Counted from the first letter of the stretch, positions 22,483 through 31,476 are shown. The stretch is DNA of 64,000 nucleotides from UBA4744 sp963707435 (GCA_963707435.1 CAVPPF010000002.1:1-64000), one strand, 5' to 3'. Numbers and translations are program-made. The notes: generated by a model from the letters alone, not told the origin.

Positions 22483-23970
22483 ATGACAACCACGTTCGCC
22501 CTTTTGGGCATACCCGATCCGCTCGTCCGGACGCTCGCCAAGAGCGGCATCGTCGAGCCCTTTCCCGTCCAAGCAGCAACCATCCCGGATGCCCTGGCCG
22601 GCCGGGACGTTTCCGGCAAGGCCCCGACCGGGTCCGGTAAGACTCTCGCTTTTGGTCTTCCGCTCCTGGCCCGGGTCGAGAAAGCAAACCGCAACCGGCC
22701 CAAGGCCCTCATCCTGGCGCCAACCCGCGAACTCGCCGAGCAGATCAAGCGCGAGCTGACCCCGCTCGCTCAGGCCACCGGCCGCTATGTCCTCGCCGTG
22801 TACGGCGGCGTGGGCTACGGCCCCCAGAAGAACGCGCTGCGTAGGGGCGTCGATGTTCTGGTGGCCACTCCCGGCAGACTCGAAGACCTCATTCAGCAAA
22901 GGTCCGTCGATTTGAGCCAGGTCAACATCGTCGTGGTCGACGAAGCCGACCGGATGGCCGACATGGGTTTCCTCCCGGCCGTAAGAAGGATCCTCGACGG
23001 CACTGCGAAGCGTCGCCAGACCATGCTTTTCTCGGCAACCCTCGACGGTGATATCGCCGTGTTGAGCCGGGATTACCAGCACGATCCCGTCCGGCATGAA
23101 GCCGGGACCGTTGAACCGGAGACGATCGACGCCCGGCACCTCTTCTGGCTGGTCCAGCATCACGACCGGGTGCAGCACACCGCCGACCTCATCGAGGCGT
23201 CAGGGAAATCCATCGTATTCACCCGCACCCGTCACGGGGCAGACCGTCTCGCCAAGCAACTCGCCCTGCTCGACGTCGGGGCCGTTGCCATGCACGGCGG
23301 CCGTTCCCAGAGTCAACGCAACCGGGCACTGCAGGAGTTTTCGTCCGGTCGCGCCCAGGCGCTGGTCGCCACCGACGTCGCCGCCCGGGGCATCCACATC
23401 GACGCGGTCGCCTCGGTGATTCACTTCGATCCACCCGCCGACTCCAAGGACTACCTGCATCGGTCGGGTCGCACGGCCCGGGCCGGCGCCACCGGCACGG
23501 TGGTCAGCCTCGTGACCGGCGCTCAACAGCGGGACGTCCGCCGCATGCAGAAGGACCTCGACCTGCGCGCCCCGATCGAGGCGCCCCGTCTCGACTCGCT
23601 CCACAACGGAGGTCACAGGATCGGCGATGCCGTTCCCCAACGGTCCCGACGGGACAAGCCGTCGACCCGGCCGGTCGACCGTCCCGAGCGGCAGAGCAGG
23701 CCCGCTACCAAGAACGAAGACAGTGTCTATGTTTCGAATCTCCCCTGGGACGCCACCGCCGACGATGTCCAGACGTTGTTCGGACGCTACGGCGAAGTGC
23801 ACCAGGCCACGGTCATCACCGATCGGCGGACCGGACGCTCCAAAGGCTTCGGGTTCGTCGACATGCCCAGGACGGCAGCCGAGAGCGCTATCGCGGCGTT
23901 GCACGGCTCCGACCTCGCCGGGCGGGATCTCACGGTTCGGTTCGCCCAGCCGCGCACCTACGGCGGCTGA
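22483..23970 (+). CDS. DEAD-box RNA helicase with C-terminal RRM domain
   Basis: 495 residues. Helicase motifs: Q-motif FPVQAATIPDAL, motif I APTGSGKT, Ia APTRELAEQ, Ib TPGRLEDL, II VVDEADRM, III SAT, IV SIVFTRTRHGADRLAKQL, V ATDVAARGIHIDAV, VI HRSGRTARAG. A basic linker (about residues 365-410) leads to a eukaryotic-like RRM: RNP2 VYVSNLPWD and RNP1 KGFGFVDM (about 413-490). The ATG at 22483 has CAGGAG upstream. The preceding 280 bases have no gene and could be a long leader, as in cold-inducible helicases. Likely role: RNA remodelling, ribosome assembly or cold adaptation. Confidence 0.9.
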   Translation: MTTTFALLGIPDPLVRTLAKSGIVEPFPVQAATIPDALAGRDVSGKAPTGSGKTLAFGLPLLARVEKANRNRPKALILAPTRELAEQIKRELTPLAQATGRYVLAVYGGVGYGPQKNALRRGVDVLVATPGRLEDLIQQRSVDLSQVNIVVVDEADRMADMGFLPAVRRILDGTAKRRQTMLFSATLDGDIAVLSRDYQHDPVRHEAGTVEPETIDARHLFWLVQHHDRVQHTADLIEASGKSIVFTRTRHGADRLAKQLALLDVGAVAMHGGRSQSQRNRALQEFSSGRAQALVATDVAARGIHIDAVASVIHFDPPADSKDYLHRSGRTARAGATGTVVSLVTGAQQRDVRRMQKDLDLRAPIEAPRLDSLHNGGHRIGDAVPQRSRRDKPSTRPVDRPERQSRPATKNEDSVYVSNLPWDATADDVQTLFGRYGEVHQATVITDRRTGRSKGFGFVDMPRTAAESAIAALHGSDLAGRDLTVRFAQPRTYGG

Positions 23971-23989
23971 GCGCCTGGACTCTCCCACC

Positions 23990-24394
23990 ATGAAAGCGGA
24001 ATTCCCGACCGACGATATGGCACTCACCCACCTCCTGGTTGTAAGTGATATCCAGCGCTCGCGGGATTGGTACCGGGATGTGCTTGGTGCCGATATCTAC
24101 CGCGAGTACGGTGGCACGTCGGTGGTGTTGAGCTTCCAGGGAGCGTGGTTGCTGCTGGTCACGCCGGGCGGCCCAACTGCCGACAAGCCGGATGTTTCGA
24201 TGGAAGCTCCCGACGATCCGTCGACGGTGCATCATTCATTCACGATCCGGGTTCCGGACTGCCGTGCTGCCTATGCGACGCTGGTCGAGCGTGGGGCGGT
24301 CTTCTTGACTCCGCCCTACGACCGGGGCCCTGAAGTTCGGTGCTTCTTCCGCGACCCCGACGGTCACCTCTTCGAGATCAGCGAGGCGGGCTAG
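23990..24394 (+). CDS. VOC (glyoxalase/bleomycin resistance) family protein
   Basis: 134 residues with two beta-alpha-beta-beta-beta modules. Visible: LTHLLVVSDIQRSRDWYRDVLGA and the C-terminal FRDPDGHLFEISE with the metal-ligand Glu. A metal-dependent dioxygenase or lyase is possible, but many members have unknown roles. It lies 19 bases after the helicase stop and may be on the same transcript. Confidence 0.75.
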   Translation: MKAEFPTDDMALTHLLVVSDIQRSRDWYRDVLGADIYREYGGTSVVLSFQGAWLLLVTPGGPTADKPDVSMEAPDDPSTVHHSFTIRVPDCRAAYATLVERGAVFLTPPYDRGPEVRCFFRDPDGHLFEISEAG

Positions 24395-24413
24395 TCGACG
24401 TCACATCCGCAGC

Positions 24414-24431
24414 CGGGGGAAACCTCCCCCG
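24414..24431 (+). terminator. Hairpin after the helicase/VOC pair
   Basis: A 7-bp perfect stem (CGGGGGA / TCCCCCG) with an AACC loop, 20 bases after the VOC stop. Its position suggests the end of the helicase-VOC transcript. No long T-run follows. Confidence 0.4.
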
Positions 24432-24537
24432 AATTACCCGTGCAGTCCGCCTGATGTCTGTCCAGATCAACGACCACGGAGCCACCGATGCCAGCTGCTC
24501 CGGGCGCGGTGCGGTGCGGTGAACCTTTACCCGTTCC

Positions 24538-25152
24538 TCACCCGTGGGCGCGCTCGCCGATCGCAGCCTTGGCGACGATGGTCGCGATCCGCTTCGCCCG
24601 GGTATCGTCTCGTGCTGCGCTGATGACCCACCACAACATCATCTTCCGTGCGCTCGGAGGGAACCCGTCCCAGGCGTGACGGGCGGCAGGGTTCGCGTCA
24701 AGCGCCTTGGCGAGGTGGTCGGGCTCGATGAGGTCTTCCACCGGGTCGTAGATCGTCCACCACCCGTTTCCCTTGGCGACCTCGACCGCTTTCCGCCCGC
24801 CGTCGGTCATGAGCCCGGCGGCCTCCATGTCTGCCACGCGCTGTCTGTTCAGCCGAGTCCAAGTGCTCTTCGGCTTGCGCGGCGTGAGCATCTGCAAGTT
24901 CCGGTCGTCATCGAGGCGGTTCACGGTTGAGTCGATCCAACCGAAGCAGATTGCCTCCTCGACCACCTCGGGGTACGGGCAGGTCGGTCTTCCGGTAGCC
25001 GAGCGCCACGAGCACAACCAGACGCCCGGCGCGGAGTTGTGGTTGTGCAAGAGCCAGGAGCGCCACTGCGCTCGGGTCTCGGCGTGGTAGATGGGATAGT
25101 CGAACTTCCAGGTCGCCGGGTGGGCTGATGAGGAAGGGGGAACAGGCGCCAT
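24538..25152 (-). CDS. YdeI/OmpD-associated family protein
   Basis: 204 residues. Family features: ARAQ-like segment HAETRAQWRSWLLHNHNSAPGV, VVEEAICFGWIDSTVNRLDD, the basic block LTPRKPKSTWTRLNRQRV, and the C-terminal FPPSARKMMLWWVISAARDDTRAKRI. The ATG at 25152 starts the conserved part; upstream in-frame codons belong to a decayed dehydrogenase. Members are often called bacteriocin-protection-like; the biochemical role is unknown. Confidence 0.75.
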   Translation of the reverse strand: MAPVPPSSSAHPATWKFDYPIYHAETRAQWRSWLLHNHNSAPGVWLCSWRSATGRPTCPYPEVVEEAICFGWIDSTVNRLDDDRNLQMLTPRKPKSTWTRLNRQRVADMEAAGLMTDGGRKAVEVAKGNGWWTIYDPVEDLIEPDHLAKALDANPAARHAWDGFPPSARKMMLWWVISAARDDTRAKRIATIVAKAAIGERAHG

Positions 25153-25199
25153 CGCACCCGAGCGTACCCGACGCCGTGCGGCGCACCGACCAGCACCAC

Positions 25200-25549
25200 C
25201 GGAGTATGCGCTCCGACGGCTCTCCCTGCACCGCGATCTGCGCTGGAGACCTGCTGCTTGCCGGCCGGCAGTGCCGATTCTGCCGCCGGCGCATGCCTTC
25301 GACGGCGAGTAGCCGTTCCTCATCTGGACGACGTCGAAGTCCAGACCTTCCCTGACTCTGCGGTAATTCTCGGAGCTCACGGTGATGATCCGGTCGCAGC
25401 TTGGATCTCGTCGACCCCTGCCCTTGGAACCGTCCCTTGTGGTGATCATCGCGCGTGCCCCACGCCTCGCCAGCTCCCAGCTGTCGCTTGCCGATTCCCG
25501 AGTTCCCCCCAGTGATAAGCACCTGCTTGCCTTCCGTGCTCCAGACCAT
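25200..25549 (-). pseudogene. Decayed short-chain dehydrogenase
   Basis: Starts with an intact NAD(P)-binding motif (VLITGGNSGIGK), continues in another frame (WELARRGARAMITTRDGSKGR), then jumps to a late active-site region (ITVSSENYRRVREGLDFDVV then NGYSPSKA). About 90 residues between the cofactor site and the active-site region are missing, and the sequence loses similarity before the YdeI start. This is an internal deletion plus frameshifts, not a single sequencing indel. Confidence 0.6.
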
Positions 25550-25785
25550 CCAAGAACTATGCGACGATCCCGGGAAGCTCTTTCCGCCATATTGCGCGGC
25601 GCCGACATCATCACCACACCGGGCACGAAGTGCAGTTCCCGGATACCCGGCGAATGTGCGTTCGCGTACCCGATCGCATCATCGCGCTGGTTAGGGCGCC
25701 TACGTGCGGATCGTGGTCACAGGCATTGCCGGCGGACGGGAGAAGCCAAACCGCTGAAGCCCCGCCGTCACTAGTCTGAGGCGCC

Positions 25786-26586
25786 ATGACCTCCGCCGAG
25801 CCCGCCCACACCGCTGAGACGCTGCCGGACCACGTGGCGGAGAACAGACGTCACTGGGATGAGATTGCCCGCGAGTGGGTGGCGATGGGGGAACGAGCTT
25901 GGGCGCGGAGCGAGCCGACATGGGGTATCTGGGGTGTCTCGGAGGCCGAGTTGGGACTACTGCCGGTGGATATGACGGGCCTCGATGCCATCGAACTCGG
26001 CTGTGGCACTGCGTACGTTTCGGCGTGGATGGCCCGACGCGGGGCAAAGGTCAGCGCAATCGACAACTCGGAGAACCAGCTGGCCACCGCTCGCCGCCTC
26101 GCCGGCGAGCACGGGGTCGAGCTCACCCTTTGGCACGGCAACGCCGAAAGGGTGTCCGCCCCCGACGAGTCCTTCGACTTCGCCATCAGCGAGTACGGGG
26201 CCGCTATCTGGTGCGAACCGGAGGCCTGGTTGCGGGAGGCCTACCGGTTGCTGCGCCCCGGGGGAGAGCTCGTGTTCCTGGGCAACCACCCGATGCTCCT
26301 CGCCTGCGCCCCCGAGAACGGGGCCAACATCGGCAGCGAGCTGGTCCGCCCCTACTTCGGCATGCACACTCTCGACTGGCGCCTGGCCCAGATCAACCCC
26401 GGTGGGGTCAACTTCTGCCTCCCCGTTTCAGGTTGGGTGGCTCTGTTCCATGAAATCGGCTTTGCCGTCGATGACTTGCTCGAACCTCGGGCCCCCGCCG
26501 ACGCCACCGGCGTAGTCGACTTCGTCGGCGCCGAGTGGGCGCAGCGGTGGCCTAGCGAACTGGTGTGGAAGGTCCATAAGATCTGA
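25786..26586 (+). CDS. Class I SAM-dependent methyltransferase
   Basis: 266 residues, intact. Motif I AIELGCGTAYVSAWMARRGA (SAM-binding GxGxG-like), an acidic residue after strand 2 (SAIDNSENQL), SFDFAISEYG (motif II), and RLLRPGGELVFLG (motif III). Similar to UbiE/Methyltransf_11 proteins. The substrate is unknown. The 230 bases upstream hold the end of the SDR remnant and no other gene. Confidence 0.82.
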   Translation: MTSAEPAHTAETLPDHVAENRRHWDEIAREWVAMGERAWARSEPTWGIWGVSEAELGLLPVDMTGLDAIELGCGTAYVSAWMARRGAKVSAIDNSENQLATARRLAGEHGVELTLWHGNAERVSAPDESFDFAISEYGAAIWCEPEAWLREAYRLLRPGGELVFLGNHPMLLACAPENGANIGSELVRPYFGMHTLDWRLAQINPGGVNFCLPVSGWVALFHEIGFAVDDLLEPRAPADATGVVDFVGAEWAQRWPSELVWKVHKI

Positions 26587-26723
26587 TCTCGGCAATGGCA
26601 CGACGAAGGCGTCAGCAGACACCCAGAACAATCGCCGGCCTGAGCGATATCGCGCTCACCGGTCCGAGCCGCCTTGGAACTTGAACAACCATCTATGCGG
26701 TCGACCGAGCGGAGCCAATCCGG

Positions 26724-28187
26724 TCAGTTGTAGTGGCGGACGTCAGGCCAGATGTCGGCCAGTTGGCCTTCCGGCTCCAGGCACAGATAGATCGGCAAGC
26801 CCGCTTCCTCGTTCTCTACGCCGTACGGGTTAGTGATCGTGGCGACCTCGACCGTGTCGGGACAGATGCGTTCGAGGACGTCGCCGATCTGGCCGACTCC
26901 GATGACCGGGCCGTGGCCGTCGGGAGGTCCCCACAACCAGTAGTTGTTGTGTCCGCTGCTCGCGGCCGGCAACCCCGCGGCGGGGCCCAGCACGTCGACG
27001 GCGCCGGCTTCACCGTACGAACCGGTGAAGATTGCCGTTTCTTCGCGCTGCTCGGCCGGGATGGTCTCGTATACGGCGACCACCTGGTCGATCAGTTCGG
27101 GCCAACCCACCGTCTCGCCGAGCTCGCCGGTTGCGTCGAGAGCCGACATCGAGCTTGGGGGGAGGAGCGGGAGGGAGATGAACAGCCCGATGAAGATCCC
27201 CACGGCGCTGGCCCCGATCATCATTCTGCGGCTCAGGCCCTGGAGGCCTTCGAACCAGATCGCCCCGGCTGCAAGCAATACCGGATACATGGGTGCCAGG
27301 TAGTACGACTTGCCACCTGCCACCAGGAAGAACCCGAACAGGAGCAGGAAAGAAATCCCGATCGGCCGCCAGAGTTTGAAGGCAGGAACCCGGAGAAGAA
27401 GCCGCAACCCGGCTCCGGCCGGGACCGCCAGGACGATCGAGAGCAAGCCGATTTGTTCGAGCACGAAAGCAACCGGACCGTCGCTGCGACCGGCCAGCGC
27501 CCGGGCCATCTCGAGTTGCGGCAGGTCGTTGGCCACCTGCCACACGACATTGGGGAGCGCCAGGACGGCGGCAAGTCCGGCTCCGATCCACGGCCAGGGT
27601 CCGACCAGCAGCTTGCGCAGGGGGGTTGCCAGCAGAGCTATCAGTACGGCAGCAGCGAAGAGGCCGATGAGGTGCTTGTTCTGCAGCCCTACCCCGACGG
27701 TGAGGCCGAGGCCGAGCCACCAGCGGGGGTCGGCCCCGTCCAGCAACTGCACCAGAATCCAGATGGCCAGCGTCCACAGCAGGTAGTCGAAGGCGGCAGT
27801 GCTCAGCAGGTGGCCGACGGCCAAAGCAATACCCGATCCGCCTGCCGCGATGGCGGCATAGATCTGAGCGCGAGGGCCGCCTCCGAATCGCCGGGCCATC
27901 AGTGCAGTCAGGATCACGACTCCGCCGATGGCCAGGGCAGGGAGGATACGCAACGAAACCGGGGAGGTTCCGCCGATGGCTTCGGAGATCCTGGCGATGA
28001 GCGGAGTCAAGGGCGGCTGGTCCACGAAACCCCAATCGAGCCGCCTGCCCGCCACGACGAAGTACAGCTCATCGCGGTGGAATCCATACCTTCCGGCCAT
28101 CGATAGCAAGAGGACGACCACGGCTCCGGCGGTGAGCCATACCGGGCGCGGCAGCTTTTGTTTGACCACGTTCGCCCCGGTCGTCAA
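26724..28187 (-). CDS. GT39-like membrane glycosyltransferase (ArnT/PMT superfamily)
   Basis: 487 residues with about ten hydrophobic helices. After the first helix comes the family signature GFHRDELYFVVAGRRLDWGFVDQPPLTPLIAR, whose acidic residues bind the polyprenyl-phosphate sugar donor. GLQNKHLIGLFAAAV and GGKSYYLAPMYPVLLAAGA also fit. The C-terminal 110 residues are a soluble, presumably extracytoplasmic domain. Likely transfers a sugar from a polyprenyl-phosphate donor to lipid, polymer or protein; the acceptor is unknown. Confidence 0.8.
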   Translation of the reverse strand: MTTGANVVKQKLPRPVWLTAGAVVVLLLSMAGRYGFHRDELYFVVAGRRLDWGFVDQPPLTPLIARISEAIGGTSPVSLRILPALAIGGVVILTALMARRFGGGPRAQIYAAIAAGGSGIALAVGHLLSTAAFDYLLWTLAIWILVQLLDGADPRWWLGLGLTVGVGLQNKHLIGLFAAAVLIALLATPLRKLLVGPWPWIGAGLAAVLALPNVVWQVANDLPQLEMARALAGRSDGPVAFVLEQIGLLSIVLAVPAGAGLRLLLRVPAFKLWRPIGISFLLLFGFFLVAGGKSYYLAPMYPVLLAAGAIWFEGLQGLSRRMMIGASAVGIFIGLFISLPLLPPSSMSALDATGELGETVGWPELIDQVVAVYETIPAEQREETAIFTGSYGEAGAVDVLGPAAGLPAASSGHNNYWLWGPPDGHGPVIGVGQIGDVLERICPDTVEVATITNPYGVENEEAGLPIYLCLEPEGQLADIWPDVRHYN

Positions 28188-28353
28188 CGGCGCGCCACCC
28201 GATTGACCATCTTGCGCGGCATGAGCATTGGCGACACGCTACACGCCCCCGGGTTGCCGATCTCGATAAGTATGCCCCGGCGACACACTGTGTCGTCGAC
28301 CTCGAGTCCAGGGACTGACTCGTGGCCGGGGTATTCGTGATAGAACTGGACCT

Positions 28354-28638
28354 ATGGATAGCAAAGAACACAAGGTGACGAGGTTTTCCTGGCAAGGGCT
28401 TCCCAAAGACGTGAGGTCAAGAGCCGTAGCCGAATCCATCGTCTATGCGCTGCTGGTATTCGCGGCCTTTTGGAGTCTGTCGAAACAGAGCGAGGCAAGC
28501 CTGCGGGGCCCGAAACAGATGTGGAAGGGCGTCATCCCGGCAAGCATCGTCAACGTCAAGGCAGATAGCGCCTGGGTGATTCCGATCGGGCCGCTGCTGT
28601 ACTTCGTGCTGGGGAGGCGCAGGCGCAAGCCCAATTGA
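28354..28638 (+). CDS. Small membrane protein of unknown function
   Basis: 94 residues with one clear hydrophobic helix (SIVYALLVFAAFWSLS) and a second weaker one (SAWVIPIGPLLYFVLGRRRR) ended by an arginine-rich tail. No family recognised. It lies between a divergent glycosyltransferase gene and a convergent hypothetical gene whose stop is 12 bases away. Confidence 0.55.
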   Translation: MDSKEHKVTRFSWQGLPKDVRSRAVAESIVYALLVFAAFWSLSKQSEASLRGPKQMWKGVIPASIVNVKADSAWVIPIGPLLYFVLGRRRRKPN

Positions 28639-28650
28639 CCAGGATCTGCG

Positions 28651-29625
28651 CTACCCGGTCAGTCGGGTGAGCCCTTCACGCAAGAAAGCCAGCCCCACTT
28701 TCCGCTGGTCTTCGGCGTCGAGAAGCTCCGCGTAGGAGAGGCTGGCACCGTTGAAGCTTTCATCATTCCAGAACGTATCGGACCGGTCGATCTCACCCCA
28801 AGCGGCGACGTAGAGATACGGTTCCGGGTGGGCGGCGTCGCCGGGCGAAGCGCCGTAACTGGCTCGCTGCCCGGCATCCAAGGCGCCCATTTCGACCGCA
28901 AGGTCGAAATGCTCGGGCCAGAGCTGCACCCGGCTGACGTCTGCGGCTCCCGGGGTGCGGCGGGCCTCTTCAAGCACGGAGGCCCCAAACCCGAACCAGT
29001 CGGCCACCGCGCTGGTGACCGCCGGATCGACGGCGAGCCCGGACTGAGGACCGGCCGGAACGAGGGGGTCGCGGAAGCCCTCAAACCAGACATCCTGATA
29101 GGGAATGTTGAGGAACGCGCAAGCGGCCTCGAGGGTCGTGATCGGGATGGAACCAATCCCCTCGCGATGCTGGTGGACGAGAAGGTTGCCTTCGACCCTG
29201 ACCTGCTCGTCTGCCCCGAAGAACGGTGTGCCGAAGCCGCCGAGGGTGTAGCGGAGGGCGAGCTTGGCCGTAGCGGCGAACCGTGTCGGAGCCAGTGCGA
29301 AGAATGCCAGCTGATGGAGAGCATCCCGCCCGGTTGCGAACCCACCGGGTACGGCCTCGAGCCGGTGGTAGGCGCCCAGCCAATGGTCTCCGGCATATTC
29401 GGCGAGCGCCGGATTCCCGACGGCGAACTCGGTCCAGGTGATGCCCTCCCCGGGGATCGGGGTAACCACCGTCCCTGAGGCACCGGCCGGGTCGGTCGGG
29501 TCGTCGGCGAACCAGTCGGGGTCCGTGTCGGCCGGCGGGGAAGGCTCGAGGATCCGGGCTTCGTAGCCGTCCGGCAGGAGGGCAGTGGCTTCGCTCCGAG
29601 CGTTGCGGATTTCCGGTGTCGTCAC
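28651..29625 (-). CDS. Conserved hypothetical protein
   Basis: 324 residues, no signal peptide. Features seen: WTEFAVGNPALAEYAGDHW, FGADEQVRVEGNLLVHQHRE, VQLWPEHFDLAVEMG and EPYLYVAAWGEI. The last two recall the C-terminal region of DUF5996-like proteins; I cannot name a function. GTG 29625 is chosen because GGAAGGAG lies 6 bases upstream; the longer frame to 29700 begins with a proline-rich non-conserved stretch. It sits just downstream of the DoxX gene on the same strand (22 bases), so co-transcription is likely. Confidence 0.65.
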   Translation of the reverse strand: MTTPEIRNARSEATALLPDGYEARILEPSPPADTDPDWFADDPTDPAGASGTVVTPIPGEGITWTEFAVGNPALAEYAGDHWLGAYHRLEAVPGGFATGRDALHQLAFFALAPTRFAATAKLALRYTLGGFGTPFFGADEQVRVEGNLLVHQHREGIGSIPITTLEAACAFLNIPYQDVWFEGFRDPLVPAGPQSGLAVDPAVTSAVADWFGFGASVLEEARRTPGAADVSRVQLWPEHFDLAVEMGALDAGQRASYGASPGDAAHPEPYLYVAAWGEIDRSDTFWNDESFNGASLSYAELLDAEDQRKVGLAFLREGLTRLTG

Positions 29626-29647
29626 GTTCTTCTCCTTCCCGGCCCGG

Positions 29648-30151
29648 TCAGGCGGCCGGGGTGGTGGGGCGTCGCCAGAAGACGGCAAGCTGGGCGGCAC
29701 CGGCCGCGAATCCGGCCAGACCGATAATCAGACCTGTCCAGCCGTCGAACATGTCGATGCCGAAGGCCGAATCCAGCGAAGCAGACCCGGGACCGATCAC
29801 CGCCAGGGCCAGCGCGGCGACTGCCAGCGTGGCGACGTACTCGTATCCCTCATCCGGCCGCTTGAAGACGAAGAACCCGGCGAAACGATGGATCGACCCG
29901 AAGGCGACCGTCATGGTGGCGATCAACCCGGCCGCGGCGAACGACGTCAGAAGCCCGGTGGCCAATCCGAGTCCGATCGCCAGTTCCCCGGCCGCCGACA
30001 TCCTCGCGTTGAGACTCGCCTGTCGAAATCCCTTGGACTCAAACCACGAAGCCGTCCCTGCGAGGTCGCGCCCGTGGTTGATCCCGTGGGCGAGCATCAC
30101 CACCGCCAGCCACAGACGCAAGATGAGCAAGGCAGTGTCCATTGCGTTCAT
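29648..30151 (-). CDS. DoxX family membrane protein
   Basis: 167 residues with four membrane helices (LLILRLWLAVVMLAHGINHG; LAIGLGLATGLLTSFAAAGL; YEYVATLAVAALALAVIG; TGLIIGLAGFAAGAAQLAVF). The first helix with its glycine/histidine pattern and MSAAGELAIG are typical of DoxX, a family linked to membrane redox and thiol stress. It is divergent from the candidate selenoprotein peroxidase, with a shared 160-bp upstream region. Confidence 0.78.
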   Translation of the reverse strand: MNAMDTALLILRLWLAVVMLAHGINHGRDLAGTASWFESKGFRQASLNARMSAAGELAIGLGLATGLLTSFAAAGLIATMTVAFGSIHRFAGFFVFKRPDEGYEYVATLAVAALALAVIGPGSASLDSAFGIDMFDGWTGLIIGLAGFAAGAAQLAVFWRRPTTPAA

Positions 30152-30311
30152 GTCGAGTCCTCCTCCCAGGAGAGCGGCACCCTGCCGCCAGACCGAACAT
30201 TCTGTCAGGTCTGCCGAATCGGTGACGGTTGGAATGCGGTGCTCCCTCGGGTGGGCCCTTTCCGACGCAACCGGGTACCTTATCTTTGGTGTCGCAGCGA
30301 GAGGTGTCCCG

Positions 30312-31304
30312 GTGTCGAGTGGTCAAGCAGCTGGGCGGTGGACGATCAAGCCGGAAGTGACCGACAACCTCGTCCGAACCTTCGCCAACATAGCTGCGCC
30401 GGGTGCGACGTGGACGGGTCGGGAACGCCTCGCCATTGCCGCCGAGGCGCGGCGGGGCCGCTCGGGAGATCCGCCCTCAGGCACGCTTCCTGCAGAGGCG
30501 ACGGAGGCTGCCCGTCTCCTGGCAGATCGTCCGGCCAAAGCCCGCCGCCGATGGGTCGAAGACCTGGTGGCCGGTCTCGGCTATTCGCGGTATGTCGAAA
30601 TTGTCGGAATCGTCTCGCGGGTGGTGGCGGCGGACAGCTTCCGTGAGGCTCTGGGGCAAGCGGTAGAGCTGCTCCCCGAGGCGGTCGCCGGGGAACCCAG
30701 TGGTGAGATCGCCGAGGAGGCTCGTCCGGGCAAGGGATGGGTGCCGATGGTGGGCGGAACGAGTATCACGCAGGCGCTGTCGCTGGTCCCGGCCGAGAAC
30801 GCCGAACTCGAACGTTTCCATGGTCCGATGTACCTCACGTTCGAAGAGATGTCCCAGCCGACCATCGTCCGGGAACTGACCCGGCCACAGATGGAACTCG
30901 TGGCCGCCCGCACCTCGGCCTTCAACGAGTGTTTCTACTGAGTGCTGTCCCACTCGCGGATGCTCAGTTGGAGCGCCGAGATCAACCAGAGTCCCGTCGA
31001 TGTTCGGGCTGTCACCGACACGACGATTGATCCCCTCATCCCCGGAGGAGTCGCCCTGCTCCGCTTCACCGACGCGGTTCTGACCCGCTCTGAGAACATC
31101 GATGCGACTGCAGAGGCGGCCGTTGCCGAACTCGGGCCGCGTGGACTGGTCAATGCCGCTGCAGTGATCGGCAACTTCCAGATGATGAACCGGGTCGCCG
31201 ACGGGACCGGCATGCCGACCGGCAAGGGGACGCGAGTCCGCCACGCCGACCTCATCGCATTACTGGGCCTGGCCCGGATCGACCATGCGGACGACTCGCG
31301 TTGA
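30312..31304 (+). CDS. AhpD-like (carboxymuconolactone decarboxylase family) protein, candidate selenoprotein with in-frame TGA at 30939-30941
   Basis: Reading through the single TGA gives 330 residues in one frame with no indel. The first 209 codons end ...FNECFY; the TGA is codon 210; then VLSHSRMLSWSAEIN continues to a stop at 31302-31304. AhpD/CMD enzymes carry a CxxCxxxH motif, and here it reads C207-F-Y-TGA210-V-L-S-H214. The TGA therefore replaces exactly the second, peroxidatic cysteine. A hairpin fitting the bacterial SECIS pattern lies just after it (30953-30980). The GTG start at 30312 has AGAGG upstream. Either this is a selenocysteine AhpD-like peroxidase/disulfide reductase or a Cys-to-stop substitution; errors elsewhere in the window are indels, not substitutions. 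Without Sec insertion the product would end at residue 209 and lack the active site. Confidence 0.7.
30953..30980 (+). promoter_or_regulatory. Candidate bacterial SECIS hairpin downstream of TGA
   Basis: The lower stem CTCG (30953-30956) pairs with CGAG (30977-30980). The upper stem GCTC (30962-30965) pairs with GAGC (30971-30974), extendable by one T-G pair, around the loop AGTTG. The loop has G as its second base, 26 nt after the TGA. This fits the known bacterial SECIS layout: apical-loop G in the first two positions, about 16-37 nt from UGA. Folding was done by eye; internal mismatches separate the two stems. Confidence 0.5.
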
Positions 31305-31476
31305 GGGGCCGTTGCCCGTCGTACTCATGGGCGAATGGTTTGCCTGGACGCTGCGCAACTCTTCAGTCGCTTCCTCAACCGGCAGCTCAGGGGGTTGATG
31401 CGCTGGCGGAATCGCCGGGAGTGCCGGAGTCGTGGTTGCCGAGTCGATCATGATCTCAGCGCTTGTGCACACCGGT

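Noticed and set aside
26733..28106. 457-residue plus-strand frame opposite the GT39-like gene
   Set aside because: Low-complexity charged translation with no family features; the minus-strand gene has clear membrane helices and motifs.
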